This document shows, one piece after another, positions 16,701-24,089 of a stretch of DNA of 58,124 nucleotides; position 1 is the stretch's first letter, and every line of letters starts with the position of its first letter. Position numbers and translations under genes: made by a program. The notes under the pieces are model-generated. The model had not been told where the DNA came from, searched no databases, and saw only the letters and a list, made by a program, of their open reading frames with translations. This stretch comes from Deltaproteobacteria bacterium (GTDB lineage Bacteria > Myxococcota_A > UBA796 > SXON01), in assembly GCA_947484175.1 (NCBI GenBank), contig CANKOI010000013.1, positions 1 through 58,124 on the forward strand, in the 5' to 3' direction.

Positions 16701-18190
16701 CCGACGGTATCAGCAACACGGACGAAGCCATGGCGGGAACAGACCCCACCGTGTTCGACGGGCCCAGCGTACCCGAGAGCGCGCTGATGGTGGAGCCCGA
16801 TTTCGACATCCTCGAGCCCCCGCTGTCGATCTTTAACTCCACGAGTCCCCGCGGCCTCACGCTCACGTACGACTATGAGCTGTACTCCGACGAGGCGGGC
16901 ACCGCGCTCGTGACCTCCACAGCGAACGTCCCGGAAGATCCCGCCGGCGTCACCGATTGGTGGGTGGACGTGACCTTGACGGACGACACGGCCTACTGGT
17001 GGCGCGCCCGCGCGAATGACGCGTACGTCTCGAGCGCGTGGATGGAGTTCGATCCCATCTTCGTGAACTTGGAGAACAGCACTCCGTCGATTCCGGTGCC
17101 CGTGAGCCCAATCGACAACGACGCGGTGAGCGTGCTCGCGCCCTCGATGGTGTGGACGACAGCTACGGATGAAGAAGGCCAGCCGTTCCGCTATGACGTG
17201 CAGGTGTGGACGGGCGACGGGGCTTCGATGGTGGCGGAGGGCGTCCAAATTGAGGACGACGGGACAGACGCCTGGGGCGAATGGGTGGTGACGCCCGACC
17301 TGGGCGACGAAGCCAGCTACCTGTGGACGGTGCGAGCGGTGGACACGCAGGGGGCTGACAGCGAATGGTCGGACTTTGCGGCGTTCCGCGTTTCGACCAG
17401 CGGGCTTGCTCCGCTCGACGTGAACTGGATTTCTCCCCGAGACGGCGAGGAGTTGGTGTCCGTGAGTCCGCTGCTCGAGTGGACGGCGAGCGAAGACCCC
17501 GAAGGGTACGCCGTGACCTACCACGTGCAGGCCGATGTGGCGTCGTCGTTCGACAGCGCCGATCAGCTCGACGAGATCGTGGATGTACCGCTCCTCGACC
17601 TCGCGGCGGCCGGTCTGGTGCTCCCGGAGAACACGCTGCTCTTCCTTCGTGTTCGCGCCGAGGACGTGTCGGGCACCGGGAGCGCCTGGGAGACCATCGA
17701 GGTGAACTCGCGCGGAGAGAACGACGCACCGCCGTGGCCGGAGCTGCTCTCGCCCGTGGCGGGTGAGTTGGTTGCCCCCGAGGCCGAGCTGGTGTTCGCC
17801 GAAGCGGTAGACCCGGAAGGTGACGCCGTGCGGTACACCGTCGTCGTTTCCGCGAACGCCGACCTGTCGGAGCCCATTTTTGAAGAAAACTGGGTGGCGA
17901 CCGGCACTGGCACGGTGACAGGGATGGTGGTTCCGCCGCTCGCGTTTGGCGACTGGTACTGGTCGGCCAACACGACCGACTCGTTCGGCGTTGCGAGCGA
18001 ATGGGCCCCGGCGGCAGAGTTTTCCGTCGGAGACGTACCGGTGGGCGATACCGGCGGTGACGTTGACACCGGCCCTGACAAGGGTGCGGGGGATGACGAC
18101 TGCGCCTGCGCCAGTGGAGGGTCGGCGTGGCCCACGGTGCTCGTGTCTTTGGCGGCCGGCCTCGCGGCCCGCCGTCGCCGGACTTCCTGA
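13757..18190 (+). CDS. Giant PKD-repeat surface protein with MYXO-CTERM-like tail
   Basis: 1477 residues with a Sec signal peptide (MSRSLLLALCLLPGTATAAS) and a GGAGG ribosome binding site. Residues ~20-240 resemble a nidogen-like domain (FSFPFYGSNYSTLYVCSNGF). About two degenerate and five clear PKD domains follow, several with the YAWTFGDGATGTG signature. Next come a cadherin-like unit, a thrombospondin-3-like calcium motif (DSDGDGMADGYEDAYGFD) and four FN3-like units to ~1440. The end, GDDDCACASGG, then a hydrophobic helix and RRRR, resembles MYXO-CTERM tails that are recognised and processed for surface anchoring. The protein is very acidic. TATAAG at 13704-13709 may be part of its promoter. 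An adhesive or gliding-surface role is inference. Confidence 0.9.
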   Translation: MSRSLLLALCLLPGTATAASGGPDSYGYYYIDSDTSGGPTYDSTVITDAVSGGTVLGNTSSTGASGADDSNSTMSLAFSFPFYGSNYSTLYVCSNGFVSFTSSTSLSNTALSSSSTAMVAPFWDDLDNNGTDSWVYRDSSGSYPNRSQNIVFYRTEHYNDTSNYGEITFAVQLFENGNIRMLWSDVTFEGSGGSSYSAGLSATVGIDGGSTTGYYTQLSSSSAAYLTASKVVEFIHPDNMPVAALAGGSFSTEGGTVNIDAGTSTPSSGLSYSFDCETDGTYEVTDSSTSEYDCPYDDDGSYTATVEVEYLTYTDTATRSVTISNVDPDPVSWFATTTGSATTGATVDDIVFDGIDEGDVDSVSVACDFDDVASDTIEVTIDWDDGTTDTTSNYTVVSHTYDDEGTYTVSCIGSDEDGGESSDLITSLGYSLTVEVENVAPSIASVSAAGADEGVAASFVASVSDPGSDTLSYAWTFGDGATGTGASASHTYADSGSYAWTLRVSDGDGGVATTSGTVVITDDAPSLTALSLPTVAEGSAATLGATVTAWSGDTLTYAWTFGDGATGTGAAPSHSWEENGSYTVSLVVTDDEGSTTSLSSTMTVTNANPVASFSASVADEGAVSTFYGGATDAGVADTFTYSWDFGDGSIDSGETAWHTFTNDGKYTVTLTVTDDDGGTDTEVQVITVGNTAPVLTSASGDAALVEGDAGTYTASATDEGADVLSYTWDFDDGTTATGSTVSHAWIQDGTYSVVVTADDGLDSDSTTVTVTVSNGAPSIVSASGDNGPEGTALAFVAAASDPGTSDVLTYAWDFGDGATGSGDGLSHAFPDNGTYTVTLTVSDDGGASVDTSFAVTITNADPVVVSTAGEDAQEAVLYSYTAVASDPGSADTLVWSLDVAPAAASFDAATGTVTWTPTYADSFTTHSFTVSVADDDGGSGSQSWTVTVDSLDSDGDGMADGYEDAYGFDSADASDGMADADADGISNTDEAMAGTDPTVFDGPSVPESALMVEPDFDILEPPLSIFNSTSPRGLTLTYDYELYSDEAGTALVTSTANVPEDPAGVTDWWVDVTLTDDTAYWWRARANDAYVSSAWMEFDPIFVNLENSTPSIPVPVSPIDNDAVSVLAPSMVWTTATDEEGQPFRYDVQVWTGDGASMVAEGVQIEDDGTDAWGEWVVTPDLGDEASYLWTVRAVDTQGADSEWSDFAAFRVSTSGLAPLDVNWISPRDGEELVSVSPLLEWTASEDPEGYAVTYHVQADVASSFDSADQLDEIVDVPLLDLAAAGLVLPENTLLFLRVRAEDVSGTGSAWETIEVNSRGENDAPPWPELLSPVAGELVAPEAELVFAEAVDPEGDAVRYTVVVSANADLSEPIFEENWVATGTGTVTGMVVPPLAFGDWYWSANTTDSFGVASEWAPAAEFSVGDVPVGDTGGDVDTGPDKGAGDDDCACASGGSAWPTVLVSLAAGLAARRRRTS

Positions 18191-18202
18191 ACGGAGACTT
18201 CG

Positions 18203-20491
18203 ATGGTGCGCTCCTCTTCCTTCCTTCTCTTTGTCCTCCTCTTTGCGTGTCGAGCGGACGACGAAGAGGGGAAAAGCCTCGACGCCGACGGCGATGGGCT
18301 GGAAGGCAGTGAAGACTGCGATGACAGCGATGCCGCCGTCGGTGCCCCGACCGATTGGTTCGTGGACGAGGATGGTGACTCCTTTGCGGGTGATCAGCCC
18401 GTTGTCGCCTGTGAGCGTCCCGACGACGCCGTAGACCAGCGCGGGGACTGCGACGATAACGATACCCTGGTAAACCCAGCCGCCGTGGAGCTCTGCGACG
18501 GGTTGGACAACAACTGCGCGGAGGGTGTGGACGAAGGCGTGATGGAGGTCTTCTACGCGGATGCCGACGACGACGGCTTCGGCGATGCGGCCGTGAGCGA
18601 AGCCGCCTGCGAGCCCCGAGAAGGCCTCGTGAGCAACGACGACGACTGCGACGACACGCTGGCCGACGTACACCCCGACGCCCCCGAATACTGCAACGGC
18701 CGCGACGACGACTGCGACGGTGCGGTGGACGACGGTGCCGCGGAGCAGGTGGCCTGGTACGCGGATGCCGACGGCGACGGATTTGGCGACCCAACCGAAG
18801 TGGTGTGGGACTGCAACGAAGTTCCGGGCCGGCTCACCGACTCAGCGGACTGCGACGACACCAACGCTTCTGTTCACCCCGACGCGGACGAAGTGTGCAA
18901 CGGGCGGGACGATGACTGCGACGGATTGGTGGACGACGACACGGCCGTTGACCCGACCACTTGGTACCTCGACACCGATGGGGACGGGTACGGGAGTGAC
19001 ACATCCACGTGGTCGTCTTGCGAGGCGCCGGATGGGTATGTTGCCTTGAACGGCGACTGTGACGATACCTCCACGATGTATCACCCCGATGCTTCCGAGT
19101 CGGACTGCACCGACCCCAACGACTACAACTGCGACGGCAGCGTGGGCTACGCCGACGTAGACGGCGACGGGTGGGCCGCCTGCGCCGAGTGTGACGACGT
19201 GAACGCGAGCAACTATCCGGGCGCGATTGAGACGTGCGACGGCGCCGACAACGACTGCGACGGCACCATCGACGAGGCCGACGCCATCGATGCGTTGACT
19301 TGGTACGCGGACGCGGATGGCGATGGCTACGGCGACCCCGCGGTGGCCACCCTTTCCTGCGACGCTCCCTTCGGCTCGGTGGCCGACAACCTCGACTGTG
19401 ACGACGCCGACAGCCTCGTGAATCCGGCTGGCGTGGAGTCCTGCAACGGGGTGGACGACGACTGCGACGGAGCGGTGGACGAGGACACCGCGGTCGATGC
19501 AGCCACTTGGTACACCGACGGTGATGGAGACGGCTACGGCGACGCCTCCACCAGCTCTACGGCGTGCAGCCAGCCTGCGGGGTCTGTGGCCGACAACACC
19601 GACTGCAACGACGCTCGCTCCACGGCCCACCCGGGCGCCACCGAGTATTGCAACACCGAGGATGACGACTGCGACGGCGTGGTGGACAACGATGCAGCGG
19701 ACGCTCGCACGTACTGGCAGGACAGCGACGCCGACGGGTACGGCAACGCTGCCGTGTACACCGAGGCCTGCTCAACCCCGGCCGGCTACACCCGCGACGA
19801 CGACGACTGCGACGACACCGACGCTTCGGTGAACCCCGGCGCCGCCGAGCTGTGCAACGGAGTGGACGACGACTGCAACGGCAGCGTGGACGACGGCGCC
19901 GGCGGCACCACCACCTTCTACGAAGACAGCGATGGCGACGGCTACGGCGACAGCGGCAGCACGACCCTCGACTGCTCTGTGCCCGCCGGCTTCGTGAGCG
20001 ACAGCACCGACTGCGAAGACGGGGACGCTTCCATCAACCCTGCCGCCATCGACGATTGCGACACCCTCGACAACGATTGCAGCGGCTACGCCGACGACGG
20101 CGGCCTGTGCCCCTGCGAAGTCGTCTACAACGCCACCGATCCCTACCTGTTCTGCGCCACTACCGTCGTCTGGAGCGCGGCGCGCACGGAGTGCCTCACC
20201 TACGGCTACGATCTGGTGGCGATCGGCAGCAGCGCTGAAAATAGCTGGCTAAACACCGAGGCGCTCGCTCGAGGGTGGACCTCCTCGTACACCTTCTGGA
20301 TGGGGTTCAACGACGCGGCTTCCGAGGGGAGCTGGGTGTGGTCGAACGGCGAGTCGGTGGTCTACACCAACTGGAATAGTGGGGAGCCGAACGACGCCAG
20401 CGGCGAGGACTGTGCGCACACGTACTCCTCGGGAACGTGGAATGACATTCCGTGCACGGGGTACCCGGCTCGGTACGTCTGCGAGGCGTGA
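18203..20491 (+). CDS. Asp/Cys-repeat (MopE-type) lipoprotein with C-type lectin-like head
   Basis: 762 residues with lipoprotein signal MVRSSSFLLFVLLFAC. The body has about nine repeats of the form GDCDD...NPxAxExCNGxDDDCDGxVDD...TWYxDxDGDGYGD, the putative metal-binding (MopE) motif whose Asp and Cys residues probably bind calcium and form disulfides. A distinct block, DPNDYNCDGSVGYADVDGDG, is shared almost exactly with the lipoprotein at 47274-49550. From ~residue 635 a C-type lectin-like domain follows (CATTVVWSAARTECLTYG, WMGFNDAASEGSWVWSNGE, NWNSGEPNDASGEDCAH, WNDIPC), with the WND and GEPN calcium/sugar motifs in place. A lipid-anchored glycan-binding adhesin is a reasonable inference. 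It begins 12 bp after the PKD protein. Confidence 0.93.
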   Translation: MVRSSSFLLFVLLFACRADDEEGKSLDADGDGLEGSEDCDDSDAAVGAPTDWFVDEDGDSFAGDQPVVACERPDDAVDQRGDCDDNDTLVNPAAVELCDGLDNNCAEGVDEGVMEVFYADADDDGFGDAAVSEAACEPREGLVSNDDDCDDTLADVHPDAPEYCNGRDDDCDGAVDDGAAEQVAWYADADGDGFGDPTEVVWDCNEVPGRLTDSADCDDTNASVHPDADEVCNGRDDDCDGLVDDDTAVDPTTWYLDTDGDGYGSDTSTWSSCEAPDGYVALNGDCDDTSTMYHPDASESDCTDPNDYNCDGSVGYADVDGDGWAACAECDDVNASNYPGAIETCDGADNDCDGTIDEADAIDALTWYADADGDGYGDPAVATLSCDAPFGSVADNLDCDDADSLVNPAGVESCNGVDDDCDGAVDEDTAVDAATWYTDGDGDGYGDASTSSTACSQPAGSVADNTDCNDARSTAHPGATEYCNTEDDDCDGVVDNDAADARTYWQDSDADGYGNAAVYTEACSTPAGYTRDDDDCDDTDASVNPGAAELCNGVDDDCNGSVDDGAGGTTTFYEDSDGDGYGDSGSTTLDCSVPAGFVSDSTDCEDGDASINPAAIDDCDTLDNDCSGYADDGGLCPCEVVYNATDPYLFCATTVVWSAARTECLTYGYDLVAIGSSAENSWLNTEALARGWTSSYTFWMGFNDAASEGSWVWSNGESVVYTNWNSGEPNDASGEDCAHTYSSGTWNDIPCTGYPARYVCEA

Positions 20492-20532
20492 GGCTCGCGT
20501 CAGAGCAGCCTCACGGGTTAGCACCGGCCCCC

Positions 20533-21834
20533 ATGAACATCTCCGTTGTTGGCGCTGGCTACGTGGGTCTGGTCGTGGGCGTCTGCATGGCCGATCTCGG
20601 CCACAGCGTGACCTGCGTAGACAGCGATGAGAACAAGATCAGCGCGCTGCTGGCCGGGCGTGTGCCCATCTACGAGCCGGGGCTCGACCAGCTTTTGGAA
20701 CGTAATGTGCGCGAGGGGCGACTCCGCTTCACGCGCGACCTCGCCATGGGGCTCGCCCACAGCCGAATCGTCTTCGTCGCCGTGGGAACCCCTTCCGCGG
20801 CCGACGGCGGCGCCGATCTCAGCGGTGTGTTTGCCGTGGCCGGCCAGGTGGCCGACCAGGCCGACGGTCCGGTCACGCTCATCCTCAAGAGCACCGTTCC
20901 CGTGGGCACAGCCGACCGGGTGCGCGAGCACGTTCACGGTCGTGCCCGCTTTCCTGTGGAGGTGGTGAGCAACCCCGAGTTCCTCAAGGAGGGCGCCGCG
21001 ATCGACGACTTCCTGCGCCCCGATCGCATCGTGTGCGGCGTGGCCACGCCCGAATCTCAGCGCCTGATGGAGAGCCTGTACGCGCCGCTCGTTCGCACCG
21101 GCAAGCCGATCCTGTTCATGGACAACCGATCCGCGGAGCTCTGCAAGTACGCAGCCAACGCGTTCCTGGCGACGAAGATTTCGTTCATCAACGAGATTGC
21201 GCTGCTCTGCGATCTCGTAGGCGCCGACGTGGACGCGGTGCGGCGCGGGGCCGGCAGCGACAGCCGGATCGGTCCGCGGTTCCTGTTTCCCGGTGCAGGC
21301 TACGGGGGGAGTTGTTTCCCGAAGGATGTGCGCGCGCTGGTGGATACCGCGAAGCGGGCTGGCCTGGAGCTCCGGGTGGTTCGTGCGGTGGAGGAGGTGA
21401 ACGAGGCCCAAAAGCACCGTCTCGCCGATCTCGTGGTCGCGAGGTTTGGCGCCGACCTCACCGGCCGCCGCTTCGCAATTTGGGGGCTCGCGTTCAAGCC
21501 CGAGACCGACGACATGCGCGAGGCGCCGTCGCTGACCGTGATCGCCCGCCTGAAGGCCGCGGGGGCAGAGGTCGTGGCGTATGACCCTGAAGCCATGCAC
21601 GAGGCGCGCCGGGTGCTGGGTGACAGCGTGACCTTCGCCACACGGCCGATGGAGGCGGTGGCCGGCGCCGATGCGTTGATCGTCGTGACCGAGTGGAACG
21701 AGTTCCGTAGCCCCGATTTCGTCGCGCTTCGCAGCGCCATGGCTTCGCCCGTGGTGTTCGATGGCCGCAACATCTGGAATCCCGAGGAGGTCCGCGCGGC
21801 CGGCCTCGAGTACCGCTGCATCGGGCGACCGTAG
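20533..21834 (+). CDS. ugd: UDP-glucose 6-dehydrogenase
   Basis: 433 residues. It oxidises UDP-glucose to UDP-glucuronate with two NAD in the cytoplasm, supplying precursors for capsule, exopolysaccharide or LPS. The N-terminus MNISVVGAGYVGLVVG is the NAD Rossmann motif. The middle contains NPEFLKEGAAIDDF and SAELCKYAANAFLATKISFINE. The catalytic cysteine is Cys261 in GYGGSCFPKD, as in the family, and the C-terminal UDP-binding domain is present (GLAFKPETDDMREAPS). The next gene, trmL, begins 3 nt after the stop. manC and glycosyltransferase genes lie downstream beyond the toxin-antitoxin insert. Confidence 0.97.
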   Translation: MNISVVGAGYVGLVVGVCMADLGHSVTCVDSDENKISALLAGRVPIYEPGLDQLLERNVREGRLRFTRDLAMGLAHSRIVFVAVGTPSAADGGADLSGVFAVAGQVADQADGPVTLILKSTVPVGTADRVREHVHGRARFPVEVVSNPEFLKEGAAIDDFLRPDRIVCGVATPESQRLMESLYAPLVRTGKPILFMDNRSAELCKYAANAFLATKISFINEIALLCDLVGADVDAVRRGAGSDSRIGPRFLFPGAGYGGSCFPKDVRALVDTAKRAGLELRVVRAVEEVNEAQKHRLADLVVARFGADLTGRRFAIWGLAFKPETDDMREAPSLTVIARLKAAGAEVVAYDPEAMHEARRVLGDSVTFATRPMEAVAGADALIVVTEWNEFRSPDFVALRSAMASPVVFDGRNIWNPEEVRAAGLEYRCIGRP

Positions 21835-21837
21835 CCG

Positions 21838-22329
21838 GTGGGGGAGCCGCTGTTCCATGTCGCGCTCGTCTCCCCGGAGATTGGCGGGAATGCGGGAAAC
21901 ATCGGTCGCCTGTGCCTGAACGTGGGGGCGCGCCTCCACCTTGTGCACCCGCTTGGATTCCAGACCGACGAAAAGGCGGTACGGCGGGCCGGGCTGGACT
22001 ACTGGAAGGACGTCGATGTGCTGGAGCATGACAGTGTCGACACCTTCGATGCGTGGCTCGCGCGGAGTGGGCCGCCGGCGGGCGGGACTCCGCGCCGGGT
22101 GCTCGCGTTGAGCTCCCACGGCACTCGCAGCTACGCCGCTTGGCGCTTCGAACCTGGGGATGTGATCGTGCTTGGCCGGGAGTCGGTCGGCCTCCCGCCC
22201 GAGTGGGTGTCTCGCCACGGCGGCTGGCGCATCCCGATGGTCGGGGCCACGCGCAGCCTCAACGTCGCCAACGCGGCGGCGGTAGTGGGCTACGAGGCGC
22301 TGCGCCAGCTGCGGCCAGGGTTGTTCTGA
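21838..22329 (+). CDS. trmL: tRNA (cytidine/uridine-34 2'-O)-methyltransferase (SPOUT)
   Basis: 163 residues starting at GTG 3 nt after ugd. SPOUT/TrmH-type motifs are present: motif 1 PEIGGNAGNIGRLCLNVGA, motif 2 VIVLGRESVGLP and motif 3 IPMVGATRSLNVANAAAVV, which form the trefoil knot that binds S-adenosylmethionine. The length and NIGR motif fit TrmL, which methylates the wobble nucleotide of leucine tRNAs. The last 34 bp of the gene are repeated almost perfectly at 23012-23045 on the other side of the toxin-antitoxin genes. Confidence 0.93.
   Translation: MGEPLFHVALVSPEIGGNAGNIGRLCLNVGARLHLVHPLGFQTDEKAVRRAGLDYWKDVDVLEHDSVDTFDAWLARSGPPAGGTPRRVLALSSHGTRSYAAWRFEPGDVIVLGRESVGLPPEWVSRHGGWRIPMVGATRSLNVANAAAVVGYEALRQLRPGLF
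22296..22329 (+). repeat. 34-bp direct repeat, left copy (3' end of trmL)
   Basis: The final 11 codons of trmL, including the stop, are identical at 32 of 34 positions to 23012-23045. Both copies are in the same orientation and they flank the ParE/Phd cassette. This is the arrangement expected of a target duplication or attachment site at a gene's 3' end. Confidence 0.85.
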
Positions 22330-22351
22330 CGTTGCTCTTGGCCCAACGTCA
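22327..22351. terminator. Hairpin containing both convergent stop codons of trmL and the toxin gene
   Basis: TGACGTTG and CAACGTCA form a perfect 8-bp inverted repeat around a 9-nt loop. The left arm starts with the trmL stop TGA and the right arm ends with the reverse-strand stop of the toxin gene. It is well placed as a bidirectional terminator; there is no long T-run. Confidence 0.5.
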
Positions 22352-22672
22352 CTCGTTGCTGTCGGCCAGTGCGCCCTCGAGGCTCAGGGGGCGCTGTCGC
22401 CCGTGTTGAACGGTCATGACGATGACCTCCGCTGTCGCCTCGTCAATGACGTAGTACACACGGGTCTTGTCGAAGTAGAAAACCCGGACGTTGTCGTTCG
22501 GTGCCCTGTGGAACGCGTGGCCGATCCGTGGGTTGTCGGCGAGCACCCCAGCACGGTCGAACAGGTCGTTGACGAACCGCGCCGCAGCGCCGGGGCTTCG
22601 CTCTGCCAGGAAGTCAGCCATCTCCGCGACGCGGCTGAGCGCCCGCGCGGTCCACCGGATGGAGAGGCTCAC
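22349..22672 (-). CDS. RelE/ParE-family toxin of a type II toxin-antitoxin pair
   Basis: 107 residues beginning at a GTG that overlaps the antitoxin stop (GTGA). The fold signature of the ParE/RelE superfamily is readable: an N-terminal strand and helix (LSIRWTARALSRVAEMADFLAERSP), a second helix (AAARFVNDLFDRAGVLADNPRIG) and the C-terminal sheet (VRVFYFDKTRVYYVIDEATAEVIVMTVQHGRQRP). RelE-like members cleave ribosome-bound mRNA and ParE-like members poison gyrase; the sequence alone does not decide, though the RIGHAFHR and VQHGRQ features look ParE-like. Antitoxin-first order is normal. The pair sits inside a direct repeat of the trmL end. Confidence 0.88.
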   Translation of the reverse strand: MSLSIRWTARALSRVAEMADFLAERSPGAAARFVNDLFDRAGVLADNPRIGHAFHRAPNDNVRVFYFDKTRVYYVIDEATAEVIVMTVQHGRQRPLSLEGALADSNE

Positions 22673-22956
22673 CGCACATATCGGGAGAGCAGCGAGGTCC
22701 TGGCCTGGTCGTGGGGCGTGATCCGGCCCTCGCGGATGTCGTCCTCTGCGGTGCGGAGGTCGCGGAGCAGCTCGTTCTCGTCGACCAAGGCCTGGTAGGT
22801 CGCGACGTCGAGGAGCACCGCAGCGCTCCGGCCGTTCTGGGTGAGCACAAGCGGGCGCCCCGAGTCCCGGACATGCTTGATGGTCTCCGCGGCGTTCGCC
22901 CGGAACTCGGAGACCGGCTGGATGTCTTCGGCGAGGTTCACGGAGCGCTGGATCAT
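22669..22956 (-). CDS. Phd/YefM-family antitoxin
   Basis: 95 residues starting MIQRSVNLAEDIQPVSEFRA; a further in-frame start lies 30 bp upstream but would run through the operator palindrome, so this ATG is preferred. The N-terminal half (PVSEFRANAAETIKHVRDSGRPLVLTQNGRSAAVLLDVATYQAL) is the Phd/YefM DNA-binding and dimerisation fold. The C-terminal half (LLRDLRTAEDDIREGRITPHDQART) is the charged helix that wraps and neutralises the toxin. Such antitoxins repress their own operon; a 16-bp near-palindrome lies 9 bp upstream. Confidence 0.9.
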   Translation of the reverse strand: MIQRSVNLAEDIQPVSEFRANAAETIKHVRDSGRPLVLTQNGRSAAVLLDVATYQALVDENELLRDLRTAEDDIREGRITPHDQARTSLLSRYVR

Positions 22957-22964
22957 GAGTACAC

Positions 22965-22980
22965 AATAGCGTACGTTATT
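22965..22980 (-). promoter_or_regulatory. Operator-like palindrome upstream of the toxin-antitoxin operon
   Basis: AATAGCGTACGTTATT is symmetrical at 14 of 16 positions around CGTACG, and sits 9 bp before the antitoxin ATG in a locally AT-rich stretch. On the coding strand it includes TATTGT, usable as a -10 element. Phd/YefM antitoxins bind palindromes at this place, so autoregulation is the likely role. Confidence 0.6.
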
Positions 22981-23011
22981 CGGCACGTCAACCGGACCCG
23001 CGCCGGGTGCT

Positions 23012-23045
23012 GGCGCTGCGCCAGCTACGGCTAGGGTTGTTCTGA
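23012..23045 (+). repeat. 34-bp direct repeat, right copy (vestigial trmL 3' end)
   Basis: Identical to the trmL end at 32 of 34 positions and still readable as ALRQLRLGLF plus stop, in the trmL sense. The preceding 14 bp (22998-23011) equal trmL positions 22090-22103, which encode PRRVL from the middle of the gene. The stretch 22998-23045 therefore looks like a trmL fragment with an internal deletion rather than a simple copied end. Confidence 0.8.
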
Positions 23046-23072
23046 ACCACGCGGAGCGCGATAGAGGGCCGC

Positions 23073-24086
23073 ATGCTTCTCGGCGCTGTCGTCCTCGCCG
23101 GTGGTCGCGGCACCCGCTTCTGGCCGCTCTCGCGCCGCTCTCGCCCCAAGCAGGTGATCGACCTCACAGGGCAAGGCACCCTGCTCGCAAGCACTCTCGC
23201 TCGCCTCGATGGGCTGGTTGCGCCTGAGCAGCGCTTGGTCGTTACCGGCCCCGACATGGAGGCGGTGGTGCGCGCCGAGTGTGGCTCGGCCACCGTTATT
23301 GTAGAGCCCAGCGCGCGCAACACCCTCCCGGCCATCGCGTGGGGGGTGTGGGAGGCCGCTCGTCGAGGCGCCGACGCAGTGGTGGTCCTACCGAGCGACC
23401 ACCACGTGTTGGAGCCACAGAAGCTCCGGGAGGCACTGGGCCTGGCTCTGCTCGAGGCGGAGCGCGGGGCGCTCGTCACCCTCGGAGTCCGGCCTACGCG
23501 CGCGGAGACGGGGTTCGGCTGGATTGAGCCGGCGGCCGACGGGACGGTGGTGAGGTTCGTCGAGAAGCCGCCGCAGGCAGTCGCCGACGAACTCCTCTCA
23601 GGAGGTCGCCACCTGTGGAACGCCGGCCTGTTCGTTTTCCGCATTGATGCTTTCCGTGCGGCGCTCGCTCAGCACGCTCCCGGCACGGCCGCCGCCCTTG
23701 CCGCCCTCGACGCCGGCGCCCCGCTCGCAACTGCCTGGCCCCTCACCGAAGCCACCAGTCTCGACTACGCGGTCATGGAGCGCCACGACAACGTGCGGGT
23801 GGTGCCGCTCGACTGCGGCTGGAGCGACGTGGGCAGCTGGCCGGCGCTCGACGAGGTGCTGCCGCCGCGCGAAGGCGGGGCTGGCGTGGCCGCCGAGGTG
23901 GTGTCGCTCAACGCTTCGCACAATCTTTTCCATGTCGAGGGAAAGCTGCTCGCGCTCATCGGCGTGCACGATCTCATCGTCGTCAGCACGCCTGATGCGA
24001 TTTTAGTGGCCCGCCGCGACGACGCTCAACGTCTCCGCGAAGTGCTGGATGCCCTCGACGCCGCGGGCCTCGCCCGGTACACCTAA
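23073..24086 (+). CDS. manC: Mannose-1-phosphate guanylyltransferase
   Basis: 337 residues. It makes GDP-mannose from mannose-1-phosphate and GTP in the cytoplasm. Nucleotidyltransferase motifs are in order: LAGGRGTRFWPLSRRSRPKQ (GTP and metal binding), EPSARNTLPAI, VLPSDHHV, TRAETGFGWIE, FVEKP, NAGLFVF, TSLDYAVME and CGWSDVGSW. The C-terminal phosphomannose isomerase domain of bifunctional ManC/AlgA enzymes is absent, so it is the monofunctional form. The gene lies between the trmL/toxin-antitoxin region and further glycan genes, consistent with polysaccharide synthesis. Confidence 0.96.
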   Translation: MLLGAVVLAGGRGTRFWPLSRRSRPKQVIDLTGQGTLLASTLARLDGLVAPEQRLVVTGPDMEAVVRAECGSATVIVEPSARNTLPAIAWGVWEAARRGADAVVVLPSDHHVLEPQKLREALGLALLEAERGALVTLGVRPTRAETGFGWIEPAADGTVVRFVEKPPQAVADELLSGGRHLWNAGLFVFRIDAFRAALAQHAPGTAAALAALDAGAPLATAWPLTEATSLDYAVMERHDNVRVVPLDCGWSDVGSWPALDEVLPPREGGAGVAAEVVSLNASHNLFHVEGKLLALIGVHDLIVVSTPDAILVARRDDAQRLREVLDALDAAGLARYT

Positions 24087-24089
24087 GGC

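Noticed and set aside
14558..18673. Very long minus-strand open frame opposite the PKD and Asp/Cys-repeat genes
   Set aside because: The repeated GAC/GGC codons of the real genes keep the antisense frame free of stops; the product is His/Arg/Val-rich without domains.
18290..20110. Regularly spaced repeats resembling a CRISPR-like array
   Set aside because: The periodicity is that of protein-coding Asp/Cys repeats; units are degenerate at DNA level and in frame.
22330..23011. Integron or integrative element
   Set aside because: No integrase, attC-like site or tRNA gene is present; only the flanking direct repeats support mobility.
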